64,000 nt of DNA. Origin: Artemisia argyi (taxonomy: Eukaryota; Streptophyta; Magnoliopsida; Asterales; Asteraceae). How positions within the stretch are numbered: position 1 is the stretch's first letter; every line of letters begins with the position of its first letter. This document shows positions 1 to 11,999 of the stretch, in pieces. The translations under genes and the position numbers were made by a program. The notes beneath the pieces are model-generated. The model was not told the origin of the DNA, made no database searches, and saw only the letters and a list, made by a program, of their open reading frames with translations. The stretch lies in assembly GCA_030686995.1 (NCBI GenBank), contig CM060685.1, positions 26,236,065-26,300,064 of the forward strand, in the 5' to 3' direction.

Positions 1-290
1 ACATACGAAAATGTAATAAACTGGGCGAAAAGGTATAAAAATGGACAAAAACATATAAAAGCGGAAAAAATGTAAGAAAAACGGAGAAAAACGTAAGAAA
101 AACGGACAAAAACGTATAAAAACGTAAGAAAAACGGACAAAACGTAAGAAAAACGGATGAAAGTGTAAGAAAATGGGCGAAAACGTATAAAAACGAACGA
201 AAACGTATAAAAACAAAAAACCCGTAAAAAAAAGAAAAAAATGGTCAAAAAACGTAAGAAAAACGGACAAAAATGTATAAAAACCAAATT
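1..290. repeat. AT-rich degenerate tandem array
   Basis: Imperfect units of about 18-20 bp of the type AAAACGTAAGAAAAACGGAC recur roughly a dozen times, with an alternating AAAACGTATAAA variant. Nothing coding is visible. It may be the subterminal part of an unrecognised transposon. Confidence 0.7.
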
Positions 291-722
291 TTGAGTTAAG
301 TACAAACGGTCGTTAGGATAAAGGACTAACAGTGCAAATTTTTGTTGCAAACGGCCGTTAGCTAACGGAAAAAACTAACGACAGTTAGTCTGGGGGACCA
401 TTTTTGAAATTAACGGAAAAAAAAACCTGTAGTAGAAGGTTAAAACATACAGAGTAACTTATATAACCGGTGACCAAACTTGAGTAACCTCTTTGTAACC
501 AAAAAAACTTTAGTAACCAAATCGCACTTTTTGGCAAAGTTTAGTAACTTTTGTATCTAATAACCCGTTGAACATATTGAGTACAATAAATACAAAAATC
601 ACAAACTGTATCCCATAAGAAGTCGTACCAGTAGAAGAAACTTACTGGGCTACTGGATCAATTAAATTCCATGAATAATTGCACTGATTCCAGATTTGAA
701 GATGGCCAAAATTAGTGTGGCT
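291..722. other. Intergenic, no gene seen
   Basis: It contains short palindromes built on CCGTTAGCTAACGG and runs of A. The stretch looks like decayed transposon DNA. No ORF or RNA gene could be supported. Confidence 0.5.
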
Positions 723-1040
723 TCAGTTGTTGACAACCCAATCACAGTCCATGACAGTGGATATCTTGTGAGCAATGCTAACGATAATAAAGTCAACAAA
801 TAGATTGTTGTGCTTTGACAACACTCTTCCCAAACAAAGAAGTTGTCTTCGTCCCATACTCGAGTTATAGCCATTTTTAACAACTAAGAATGAATATCCC
901 GAAACATGTAAGTGAAAAATATCACATCTTTATACTTATTCATTATTAGTAACAGTAAACGGATTTGCTTAAGTACCTGTAAAATCAAGCTTACCACGTA
1001 TTGCAGATACAACATCTTTAAATTGGCATCGCTCGAGACT
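723..1040 (-). pseudogene. ABCC (MRP-type) transporter nucleotide-binding-domain fragment
   Basis: Two minus-strand exon remnants, 1040-977 and 883-723, join in phase across an intron with GT (976-975) and AG borders. Translated, they resemble the second nucleotide-binding domain of plant ABC subfamily C transporters. In order there is an LERCQFKDVVSAIRGKLDF segment, a signature-like SSMGRRQ, a Walker-B remnant LFVD, then H-loop-like [11 protein letters not shown], ending at a stop (725-723). The stretch between Walker B and the H-loop, which should hold the catalytic Glu and D-loop, is deleted. The signature is also changed (family norm SxGQRQ). Upstream at about 1085-1050 there may be one more eroded exon (GSFQTNL). 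Such transporters move glutathione or anion conjugates across membranes; this remnant cannot. The subclade (ABCC4/14-like) is my impression only. Confidence 0.75.
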
Positions 1041-1448
1041 CTACAAAATAATGTAAGGTTAGTCTGAAAGGAACCAGGTAACACTACTCAAACGGGTCAA
1101 AAGTCATTCAGAAAATATCATAATAATAGGATTGATTCTGTGAAGACCTGGATACCCCCGTGATTTGCAAGATCGGCACTTGAGTACCGATTGCATTTTG
1201 TTTTCTATACCAGTTAGTGCCACAAAATGCATTGAATTATAATAGGTCATGTTGAGTTATATCATGAATAAAATCAAGATTCGACTAAAGAATTACATAG
1301 TTGATAACAATGAATCAAATAAAGAACTGATATACTAATTACATAAATTCTGAAAAAATAAGCATCAAGTTATAATCAACTTGCATTGTTGTATATTTCC
1401 CTTACAAAAAAAGTTCAAACACCTTCATAAAGAATATAACCTGTTGAT
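1041..1448. other. Intergenic spacer before duplicated block
   Basis: AT-rich sequence with no supportable gene. AGAATATAACCTGTTG occurs at about 1431 and again at about 1500, so the left edge of the duplicated block is slightly rearranged. Confidence 0.4.
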
Positions 1449-3004
1449 ATCCAAATAAATGCTATAATTGGAATCTAGATATTTTAAAATGACGGTTATA
1501 AGAATATAACCTGTTGGAAGGAATTCATTTGTTGTAAGGACTTGATGATGATGATATGTGTGTGTGTTTTGTAGAGGGTTTGGTAACCAAAAGGGGGGAG
1601 AAAAGTAGAAGATTGATATGAATAATAATCCAAATATATAAAATGACCGTTATGCCCTTTAGCAAAAAACAAAAAAAGACAGCAAATAACGGTGTTGACC
1701 AACGAAAAATGGGTCAAAGGACTCAGTCGGCCTCAAAAACCCAAGTTTTGGATTCACGACGACGATTTTCTCAAGTTTCGGGCCCAGGTGATGCTTTTTG
1801 GCAAGTTTAGAGACCAACGGTGTATTTTTGTCTTAATTTAAGTTTCAAGTTTTAAGAAAACGGATACATTTTTTATGAATAGTAAAATTAAAATGAACGC
1901 GGATGAAATTCGTGTAAACAGAGATATGTTTTTCCTACGTGTCCTCATGTAGAACCCAACTTTTATAGACAACGACATTTTAGGTGCTTTTAATGATTGA
2001 AGTGGTGATGCAAAATGTATTTTATTTTAGATACTACATTGCTCTTGATATGTGGCGGACTCAGTACTAAGAGTCATTAGGTTCATTTTATGTAAAGTAG
2101 CGAAAATCATAACCCAAAAATTAAAGACGGTATTCATTTTAGAAAATTGATATATTTGACATAATTTTAGACTAAAAAAATAAATCCATAAAGTTCTCAT
2201 GCATCGAGAAACCCCCTAGGTCCGCCCTGTTCTTGATATAGAAAAAGAAAAGTCATCCCAACTTGTCAAAAGTACTTGACCCAAAACCTAACACGTTTCA
2301 CTTCAAAATTTCTTCATATACCTGATAAATGTAATCCATATAAGTATATGAAATTCAGCATGTGAAGGGAATAAAAATAGATCACATGATGTGACAAACC
2401 AGAAACCAGAAACACAAACCAGATTGTTTTCGACTGAATACAAAATACGGCATTTTAGTTATGAAAAAAGTTTAAGGAAACCAATCTGGTTCAGGTTCCG
2501 AAGAATTGAACTGAATTCATGCCTTTTTAGTTAGTTGGTTCTTCGACAAAATTTTGTTGTATGCCTACCAAAACATATTGGATATGTACAATCAAAAACA
2601 ACATTAAGCATCACATGCATAAACCAAAGCTTATAACATATCCAAGGACAATATGTTCATGTTTTGTTGTTTGCATTTATTTTAGACTGTAAATTCCAAA
2701 TAGATTGAACCGCAGCTGCCAAACGAAGTTGGTAGTTTTAAATGCTTGTTCACATATAAAAAAGCCATTACCGGCGTTCGCGTTTGTTGGATAGTTTTTC
2801 AGATGTAATGGCTGGTATCTCTTGTGGACCATCAGAGTTCTTCTCGACTGAATCCTGCTTCCTAGCTGATTCATGGATAACGACAAGTCGACTACTGCTA
2901 GATATAAGATTTCATGAGAAACAGTTGCAACAAGGCACAATGGCCTGACCTATGACACGTCTATTAAGTCTATACAACCACTTACTAGATGTGCAAATTT
3001 AGTT
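1449..3004. repeat. Left end of duplicated block, copy 1 (pairs with 43182-44755)
   Basis: Collinear with 43182-44755, with scattered substitutions and short indels. Homology starts at TATCCAAATAAA and stops near CTTACTAGATGTG. It contains a 155-bp inverted repeat. Around 2690-2940 on the minus strand there is exon-like sequence (readings such as AAAVQSIWNLQSK), but frames are interrupted in both copies and no family was recognised. Confidence 0.9.
1680..1835 (-). repeat. Inverted repeat, left boundary of block copy 1
   Basis: Runs from CAGCAAATAACGGTG to GGTGTATTTTTGTCTT. It is the reverse complement of 41038-41194 and 57946-58070, and the direct counterpart of 43410-43564. Inverted copies therefore bracket each duplicated block. 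Confidence 0.85.
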
Positions 3005-4500
3005 GACATAGATGTTGTTGTTTAACTTTTAACAATTGGTATCATGTTGTACCAAATGTGCGAGTTTAGTAGCAGATAATAAGCTGATGAAGTTAAAATG
3101 TACTCCGTAAAGTTTTTAAAAATGCTTTCAGGATATCCGTATATAAAATAATAATTACATGAGTCGTTGTTATAAGTACAATTGCGTATATTTATTTTCA
3201 TATCATAGTATCTCGTGATTAAAATTTGATATTTATATTACCGTTAATAATAATTTAGCCGTATTTAATATTTTAAATCCGTGTACGCATAGATTAAACT
3301 TTTAAATAAGATAACATGAGTCCTTATTTAACGTACATAGTAAAAAAAATATTTTAATAGATGAAAGTTTAATACTAATATTTATTTTAAAAATATTTAA
3401 CGTATGTTAAACCTAATTCGTATATTTATTAAATTTTGTAAGATAATGGATGGAAGTATCAAGCCGATACTAATACTCATGTAATTGTAAACAAAGTTCA
3501 TATTATAAAGTATGAGTCGAGTTACTCTACAAACCAAGGGACTCATCTTCACCATCCATCTAAAAAGGAAATCAATGGTTTAGATTAAAAACATTTTAAT
3601 ATTTCACTCATTTTTTATAATTTAAATATCTCTTAAACCGTTAATCATTAAGCGAAAATAATTACACCATCGCGATGGGCATTTAATTATCTTTCTATAG
3701 ACGGGCACTTTGATATACTTTCGAAAAATAAAAATAAAAAATCATTTTTTTCACGTTTTTTTTCGTGACCGAAAAAATATCATATATGATATTACATATC
3801 ATACATGATATGTAATATCATATATGATATTACATATCATGTATGATATGATATGTAATATCATATATGATTTTTTCGGCCATGAAAAAAAAACGTGAAA
3901 AAAACGAAAAAAAAAATTGTCGAAAATATATCAAATAACCTATCTATAGAAAGATAATTAAATGCTCGTCGTAACGGTATATTTTTTTTACGCTTAACGA
4001 TTAACGGTTTGAAAGATATTAATATTTGAAAAAAAAAGGATGAAAGTGGGTTTTTTAAATTGTTGGGATTAATCTCATCAATTAGATCAAATAAAGACAG
4101 AGGGAAGATGGATGGTGGAGATTAGTCCCTTGGTATGTAAAAAAAGTTTGGTCCTCAAATGATCTTTTACCATAAAGTATAGGGGGTATAAAGTGTAATG
4201 GGTTATTTTTTTATTATCAAAAGTTATCAAAAAACATAGAACTTTTTAATTTTATACTTAACTCCATATAATATATTTAAAATTCAACCTCTAATGTTTT
4301 ATTAATTACCTCTTTTTTTTAAGTTTTTATTTTCATAAATTTGATACCTATATTTTTATGTTTTTTTTTTCTCAATCAAATTCTCCACCAAATTTATTAA
4401 AGTTTGACCAAAATCAATTAAATTTTGACTTTTTATTGGTCAATCACATCGCACGATTTCGCCTACATGTCAAAATTGAGCTATTTAATTGGTTAATACC
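3005..4500. repeat. Diverged tandem segment a (pairs with 4910-5027 + 18634-19365)
   Basis: AT-rich non-coding DNA that matches a second copy split by the Tekay element. Landmarks in both are GGATATCCGTATATAAA, TTACCGTTAATAATAATTTA and AGGGGGTATAAAGTGTAA. This segment is itself split by the palindromic element at 3514-4171. Confidence 0.85.
3514..4171. mobile_element. MULE-type MITE, long palindrome, 9-bp TSD
   Basis: A ~660-bp insert flanked by ATAAAGTAT at 3505-3513 and 4172-4180; the sister segment at 19023-19031 has the site only once. The two halves are inverted copies (ACCAAGGGACT.ATCT.CACC..., GTTAATC.TTAAGCG..., ATTTAATTATCTTTCTATAGA...). They meet in a core of repeated ATATCATATATGATATTACA palindromes. 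A 9-bp duplication with long inverted arms fits Mutator-like elements. No transposase is present. Confidence 0.8.
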
Positions 4501-4909
4501 CGTGCACACACGGGTTTTTACAAAAAAAATTTAATTATATAGTATTATCGTTTAAAAACAAAAAATCATATGTATATTTTAAAAAGTTAGAGTAACAAAA
4601 TGTGCGAAAGTAAGAAAAATAGTTAGCAGAAATTGTAAATATAACTTAGGCATCGACCTTGTATTGGATTATTGAGCGTGTTTCTATATAATGTTATTGG
4701 GCCAAAGGTTCTTTGATCACATGAGTTTACACACAAATCAAATTTATTTTAAAATTTTTGTTTACTATATGGATACATAAGAATTTACCCGTGAAAATTA
4801 AGATATAAGTACAACTAATAAGTATGCATGAGTTTTTCATTATGTATTAGTATCAGTTAATATTTTGTAAAAATTTTATTGGATGAAAGATTTAACTTTG
4901 TTTAGCTAA
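4501..4909. other. AT-rich spacer
   Basis: Contains the small hairpin ACCCGTGCACACACGGGT at about 4499, which resembles a Helitron 3' hairpin remnant. No other feature is seen. Confidence 0.35.
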
Positions 4910-5027
4910 CATAGATGTTAATGTTGAGTTTGATGTTGTTTAACTTTAACTATTGATATCATATTGTACAAAATGTACGAGTTTAGTAGACATAATGAAC
5001 GTTGATGAAGTTTTTTAAAATTGTTTT

Positions 5028-8000
5028 TGTAACACCCCCAAAATTTGATACAGCGGAAGACTCACAAGCTTTCGGGGTGCTACGGGGATTGGTATCCATT
5101 CAAAGTCATGAAAGAACGAGATAAAGTAAACATAAGAAAAACACAACCAAAACGGGTTTTAAAGTTTACATTTATCCCAAGAATTATCCAAAGTAAGGCC
5201 CAAGAGAAATAACATAGGTCCACAATAGTTTATCAGAGTTTTAGAAAATAGATCCATAACCGGTGCCATTGCCAAGCCTCCAATCCAAGCATCCAAAGGG
5301 CATCACTTAATTACCTGAGAAAACGTGCTAAAAGTCAGCTTTCGCTGGTGAGATCATAGGTTTAAATTCATAATTCAATATAGTGGACATATACGCAAAA
5401 CGCTTGCTAGCTAGACTAAGCCTCAATAATCCAACCAAATAATCCAACCAATATAATCCAACCAAATCAAATCAACCCTATAGGTGCACGCTATAGCCCA
5501 AATCAATCCAATCAATAGCTTACCTAGCTCAAGTCTAGGCCTTGCTCTATAATCAATCCAATAGCTTACCTAGTTCGGGACTAGGCCTCGCTCAACAACC
5601 AAATCAATAGCTTACCTAGTTCGGGACTAGGCCTTGCTTAATTCTACCTAGTTCTATAAGCATAGCAAGTTTTAAAATAAATAAAGCGATAATAGTCCAC
5701 ATAAAACATTTGCACGTTTCTCACCCCAAGTATTGAAAACAAAGTTCAAGAGTAAAAGTGGGGCTATGACTCACCTCAAGTCCAGCAAATCCTCAAAAGA
5801 AAACGATAGATGAAAGACGTAAGCAAACTCAAGCAACTCACGTAACGGCAACTACAGACTCGGAACTTCCTAACAATATCAAGCTCATTCAGAAATCATT
5901 TCCTCAAAAATCAATTATTCCCATTCCCGAACGTATTCCATTTTACTTTCCAAAAATATCCATTTCTCGAATTAACTTCATATTAATTTGAAATTTGACG
6001 TTTGGTATCCATACGGGTGGAGGGTCGTCACAACTCAAACCAAAAAGCCTCAACGAACGAAATAATAAACCATCTATAGGTCTAATATTAGCCCAATATA
6101 TTATTTAAATAAATCATCGAAGCTTATCAAATCCGTCGATTTGGTAATCCCCCATATTTATTTACGTAATATATCGTTCCAAAATTATACCCAGCCTAGA
6201 GCACATAGCACAAAGAATTCTATTTGGTATATATCGTAGTCCAATAAATTCCCTATATATATCGTCAAATCGGCCAAATTCCACGAGATACATATTAATT
6301 TATTATCCTAATACATATACCACAACCTATGGGCGTTATGGGATACGATGCCCATTAATATACTCATTTTATATAGCCAAATAACTCGATCTAATCCGTC
6401 GATTAAATAAGTCACTTGTTATAGAAAATGGTTATATTAACCGTCATATATCCGTGACAACACAAAAGTCACAATATAAAGCCCACTTGAACTTTAAGTA
6501 ACCACAACTCATATAACTCGATAAGTTTTCCAAATTTATAAAAGTCATCATGTTTTTATTTATTACTCACCCGACTTATTAGTTCTCGACATTATTTCAA
6601 GTTATTTATTAATAACAATATTCCGACATTTATTGCACTATTTGCATAGTATAATAATTATCGTTATATTATTATAAAGTTTACTCGTGATCGTTTTATT
6701 ATTAATATACGCATTTATATATATATACATACGTTTATCACGTCTATATACGTATATAAACGATTATATTATCAATAATATTATTACGAGTATTGTTTTT
6801 AATGTTTGATTTTACATATTTATCGAGTCATAAGAATTTGGTCACATGTCCGAGTCATCACTCTCGGCTCATAGTCCAAGTCCAAAATAATAATCAAGTC
6901 AAAATAAATAATCCAACTCCGTCCAAATCCATCCCAAATCCACGTGCTACAACATGAGGGTCCGACTACGGCACCCGACTAACCTATCTCCGTCATCTAA
7001 TTGACCGTCTCACAATCGGTCCCCAAATCCAAACTCGTCAACACAACTCCACAATATCAAGGTTAATTCATTTGCCGAAACCATGAGGTTACGGACTCAA
7101 CTCCACTTCGGCCAACAACAATAATAATAACAATAAAATGCCCAAGTCTCAACATCACATAACAACACTATGAATCACAACAAGTAAACATCAAATTATA
7201 CCATTACCGGGTTGGTTTACCAAGCCAAAACCCGAGCCGAATGACCCACTTGGGTCTCGACTAGAACCGTGAGTCACAAAGACTCGAACCCAAGACCTAT
7301 TTGGTCTTGGCTTAGGCTCACCCGAGCCGTTCCAAAGCTGCCAAATGGACCCATTCGGGTCGTGGCACAACCAAAACCACAACAAGCTTCGAATAGACTC
7401 CCACTCGAGTCAACAATCGAACCAACGGACCAAAAGGGTCACGTTGAGCTCCCAAACGAGCCACATAACAAAAACCATCGGACCAAGAGTCACGTACAAG
7501 CTCTAGATCGAGCCAAGATGAAACCACACCGAGACCCTAGGGTCTCGGTTGAGCTCTAACGAGCCAAACACAAACCAAACGCATCCAAAAATCCAATCCG
7601 AGCACCAAATCAATCACAAGTCGACCTCCATGGATACCAAACTCATTTTTTTATTAAAACCCATCATCATTTCAAATTGTAACACCCAAACTATCAAGAT
7701 TAAACTCGGGTTCAACTCAAAATAGTCAAACCCGAAGCAAAACTCGCGATTACTCACCTTCTATTCGAATAAAAATCAAGAAAAATTGATGGTGTGGTGG
7801 TGTGGGATGTGTGGGTGCGACGGTATCAATAAAAACGGGTGGGGGGGGGGGGGTTTGTTTTGAGCGCGTGTAGTATCCCAAAAGAAAGAGGTGATGGTGG
7901 GGAATCTTTTTAAGGTGGCGGTGTGGTAAGGTGGCCGGCGGTGGTGACGGTGTTGGGGTTGTAGGCGGCGGCGACAAGGGAGAGAAGAAAGGGAGGTGTG

Positions 8001-8536
8001 TGGTGATGATAATATGTGAGGGTTAGGGTTAAGGAAGGGGTATTATACCCGAAATTTACACTACTAGTCCCTCTAGTTCTCTCATTCCCATTTAAGCCAC
8101 GAATACTTTTAAGTTTAGGTGAATATTAATAACCGGTTCTCCCGTAACACGATCACTTACTTTCATAAACATTAAACATCGTCGAAATATATTTTATAAT
8201 CCACCATTAACTCCCAAAACATTTCTCGATTCACATAAAAGATAAAACGTTCATTTGATCGATATAACGCGACCACTATCCAAAAGATTTAAACTCGTTA
8301 GGTTTTTCTAGTGCCGGAGTCAATGTAGTGCCAAATAATCATCTAAAAAACAAATCACCGAGAATAAACCAAGCCAATAATTAAAAATTCAATTTCCATA
8401 AATAACGTAGGTTAAAAATCACATTCCAATGTTCACAAAATCTCATCACAAATAAACTTTTCATATATTCCAAAAATCATAATTTTTAAAGTAATGCGGG
8501 TTTTCAAAAGGGCTCCCTAATTTCCCAGTTGTCACA
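5028..8536 (-). repeat. 3' LTR of Tekay element
   Basis: 3509 bp, matching 15132-18633 along its full length. The 7-bp length difference is fully explained by a G homopolymer (13 G here at 7841-7853, 6 G in the other LTR). In element orientation it starts TGTGACAACTGG and ends GGTGTTACA. Short ORFs inside are present in both LTRs but look like chance reading frames. Confidence 0.95.
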
Positions 8537-8548
8537 TCCTCCCAGCCT
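8537..8548 (-). promoter_or_regulatory. Polypurine tract of Tekay element
   Basis: On the minus strand GGCTGGGAGGA abuts the TGTGACAAC start of the 3' LTR. This is the expected place for the plus-strand DNA primer. Confidence 0.8.
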
Positions 8549-8588
8549 CAGAAGAAACCCGTCCTGGGTTTCTCTCGGAACAAACCAT

Positions 8589-11500
8589 CTACGAAGTAAA
8601 AAGCTTCGGATATCTCTTTCGAAACTCATCCTCACGTTCCCACGTGAATTCCGGCCCATGCCGCGAATTCCAACGAATTTTGATGTGCGGAATACGACTT
8701 CTCTTAAGTCGTTTAATCTCTCTATCCAGTATCTCAATCGGCTCTTCCACAAAATTCAAACTTTCATCCACACGAATATCCTTAATTGGTATAACCGGCG
8801 TTTCATCCGAAAGACACTTATTCAAATTGCTAACATGAAACACATCATGAACTTTACTCAATTCCGGTGGTAATTCCAACCGATAAGCCACGGGCCCAAT
8901 TCTTTCCAAAATGAGAAATGGTCCAATGTAGCGGGGATTAAGTTTCCCACGTTTCCCAAAATGTATTACACCCTTCCAAGGTGAGACTTTCAGCATCACT
9001 TTGTCTCCAACCTAGAATTCTAAGGGTTTACGTCTCTGATCGGCGTAACTTTTCTGCCTATCTCTAGCTGCTTGCAATCGATCTCGAATTTGCGTTACTT
9101 TCTCAGTAGTTTCCAAAATAAGCTCAGGGCCTGTGAGTTGGCTATCTCCAACTTCAGCCCAACCAATAGGTGAACGACATTTACGACCATATAAAGCTTC
9201 AAACGGTGCAGCTTTAAGACTTGTGTGGTAGCTGTTGTTGTAGGAGAACTCCGCAAGGGGTAGATATTTCTCCCAGCCTTTATCGAAGTCTATTATGCAT
9301 GCACGAAGCATATCCTCCAAAGTCTGAATAGTTCTCTCACTTTGTCCATCGGTTTGGGGGTGATATGCAGTACTCATATCAAGTCTCGTTCCCAAAGCGG
9401 TTTGAAGTGATCGCCACAACGCTGACGTAAAGCGGCTGTCGCGATCAGAAATAATCGATATCGGAACTCCATAACGAGAAACAATCTCCTTCACATACAA
9501 CCTCGCAAGTTTGTCAGCACTATCATCTTCACTAATCGCCAGGAAATGAGCAGACTTAGTCAATCGATCCACAATTACCCAGATAGCGTCACAACCGCTA
9601 GCTGTCTTTGGTAATTTGATAATAAAGTCCATCGTAATCCGCTCCCATTTCCAAACCGGGAGTTCTGGCTGCGTCAATAATCATGACGGTCTTTGATGTT
9701 CTGCCTTAACCTTAGAACATGTCAAACACTTACTAACGTACAATGCTATATCTGCCTTCATATTTGGCCACCAATATAACTTCTTCAAATCCTGGTACAT
9801 CTTGTCAGACCCAGGATGAATAGAGTATCTTGACTTATGCGACTCGTGCATAATCAACTCTCGAATTCCTCCATACAAAGGTACCCAACTTCGCTCTCCA
9901 AAACATAATACTCCATCAGTACGCTTAACAAATCCCTTCTCATTTTCTGCCATCCCAAATATGTTCTCAGCAGGTCGATTTTCTGCTTTCAACGCTTCAA
10001 TTTGAGCTTCTAATATTTGAAACGGTAATGGCGATACGATGGTCATTCCTAATGACCTAACTCGTAATGGTGGAATTCTCTCCTTTCGACTAAGAGCATC
10101 AGCAACAACGTTTGCTTTACTAGGATGGTAGCGAATTTCACAATCATAATCGCTTAGCAACTCAATCCAACGTCCTTGTCTCATGTTGAGCTCTTTTTGA
10201 TTCAAGATGTGTTGTAGACTTTTGTGGTCAGTAAACACTACACACTTGGTACCATACAAGTAATGTCTCCATATCCTCAAAGCAAAAACCACAGCACCTA
10301 ACTCCAAATCATGGGTGGTGTAGTTCTTCTCGTGCTTCTTGAGCTGTCGGGAAGCATAAGCTATCACTTTCTCTCGTTGCATTAACACAGCTCCTAAACC
10401 TTTATGAGAAGCGTCACAATAGACGACGAAATCCTTGTTACCTTCAGGTAACGCCAAGATAGGAGCACTACACAACATCTCCTTAAGTAACTGAAATGCT
10501 TCATCTTCCTTATCTCCCCATTCATATTTATAACTCTTTTGTGTCAGTTTGGTCAATGGTTTTGCTATCTTCGAAAATCCCTCAATGAATCTTCGGTAAT
10601 AACCGGCTAATCCTAAAAATTGACGAACTTCTGTTGGGGTCGTAGGTGCAGCCCAATCTTTAATTGCTTCAATCTTAGCAGGATCTACATGAACTTCTTG
10701 TCTATCAATCACATGACCCATAAATTGTACCGTCGGAATCCAAAATTCACATTTAGAAAACTTGGCATACAGTTTCTCCTTCCTGAGCAATTCTAAGATA
10801 AGTCTTAGATGCTCCTCATGCTCCTTCTCATTCTTCGAATAAATTAGAATGTCATCGATGAACACAATCACAAACTTATCTAAGTAAGGCTTACACACCC
10901 GATTCATGAGGTCCATGAATACCGCCGGTGCGTTGGTCAACCCAAACGGCATCACCTGAAACTCGTAATGCCCGTAACGGGTTCTGAAAGCCGTTTTCGG
11001 AATATCTTCCTCGTGAACTCGAAGCTGATGATATCCCGATCTCAAATCGATCTTCGAATACACACTCGATCCTTGAAGTTGATCGAACAAATCGTCGATC
11101 CTCGGTAACGGCTATCTATTCTTCACCGTTAACTTGTTCAACTCTAGATAATCAATACACATACGAAACGATCCATCCTTCTTCTTCACAAATAAGACCG
11201 GGGCTCCCCAAGGCAAAGAACTCGGTCTTATAAATCCCTTTTCGGCTAACTCCGCTAGTTGCTTCGACAACTCTTCCAATTCCGTAGGTGCAAGACGATA
11301 AGGTGCTCGTGCCACGGGTGCAGCACCAGGTATCAACTCAATCTGAAACTCTACTTGTCTAGTAGGCGGAATTCTCGGCAAATCATCGGGAAACACATCC
11401 GAAAAATCACGAACTATAGGTGCATCTCCAATGCACATTTCCTTCTTCTCCTTCCCTCCTTTCTCAGAAATTTGAGCTAAGAAAAGGTAACACCCTTTTT

Positions 11501-11999
11501 CCATTAGCTTCGGCAATTTAGTGCAAGATATGACCGCTAATCTAGATGGGCCTCTCAATTCCTTTCTATCTCCTGGTATGTTCAGAATCTCCTTGCCGTA
11601 AGGCACACGCACGATCTTCTCATCGCAAAGTATATGAGCACGATACTTCGACAACCAATCCATACCAATAATGACATCAAAACTTCCTAACGTGACGGGT
11701 AGAAGATCTATGTTGAAAGGACGATTCAGAAAGTTTAACGTGCAACCGCGAATGATAGTCCTAATCCTCTCTATGTTCCCATTAGCTAACTCTACATCAT
11801 AACCAATTCCTGAGGCCATCGGGGGTTTCTCTAGTAAGGGTGCAAACTTAGTGGATACAAAACTCTTATCGGAACCAGTATCAAATAGTATGGAAGCATA
11901 ACGATTATTGAGAAGGAACGTACCAGTAACGACGTTCGGATCTTCTCCTCTCTCATTCCCAAGTGCATACACTCTTCCATGAGCAGCTCCAGCTTCCAC
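8589..11999 (-). pseudogene. pol: Tekay pol (PR-RT-RH-INT-chromodomain), interrupted
   Basis: Minus-strand polyprotein readable in four blocks: 11999-11112, 11090-9681, 9677-9012 and 8999-8589. Block 1 has the aspartic-protease DTG (FDTGSDKSF) and the start of reverse transcriptase. Block 2 has RT palm motifs ([23 protein letters not shown]), an RNase H start ([11 protein letters not shown]) and the integrase HHCC zinc domain ([13 protein letters not shown]...CLTC). Block 3 has the integrase DDE core ([42 protein letters not shown]). Block 4 has the GPY/F module and a C-terminal chromodomain (EEPIEILDREIKRLKR...WEREDEF). The blocks stay in one frame but are separated by single in-frame stops at 11112-11114, 9681-9683 and 9012-9014, each consistent with one base change. 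Catalytic motifs survive, but no full-length product is possible. Confidence 0.95.

Noticed and set aside
2677..2940. 87-residue minus-strand ORF as a gene
   Set aside because: Exon-like, but broken by indels in the paralogue at 44400-44700, with no recognised family and no splice context.
7191..7559. Overlapping ORFs in both Tekay LTRs (repeated at 17295-17663)
   Set aside because: They lie in LTR non-coding DNA on both strands, and their identity only reflects LTR identity. No domain is visible.
8018..8032. Telomere-like GAGGGTTAGGGTTA
   Set aside because: Only about two units, and part of both LTRs (also near 18115). Not an interstitial telomere.
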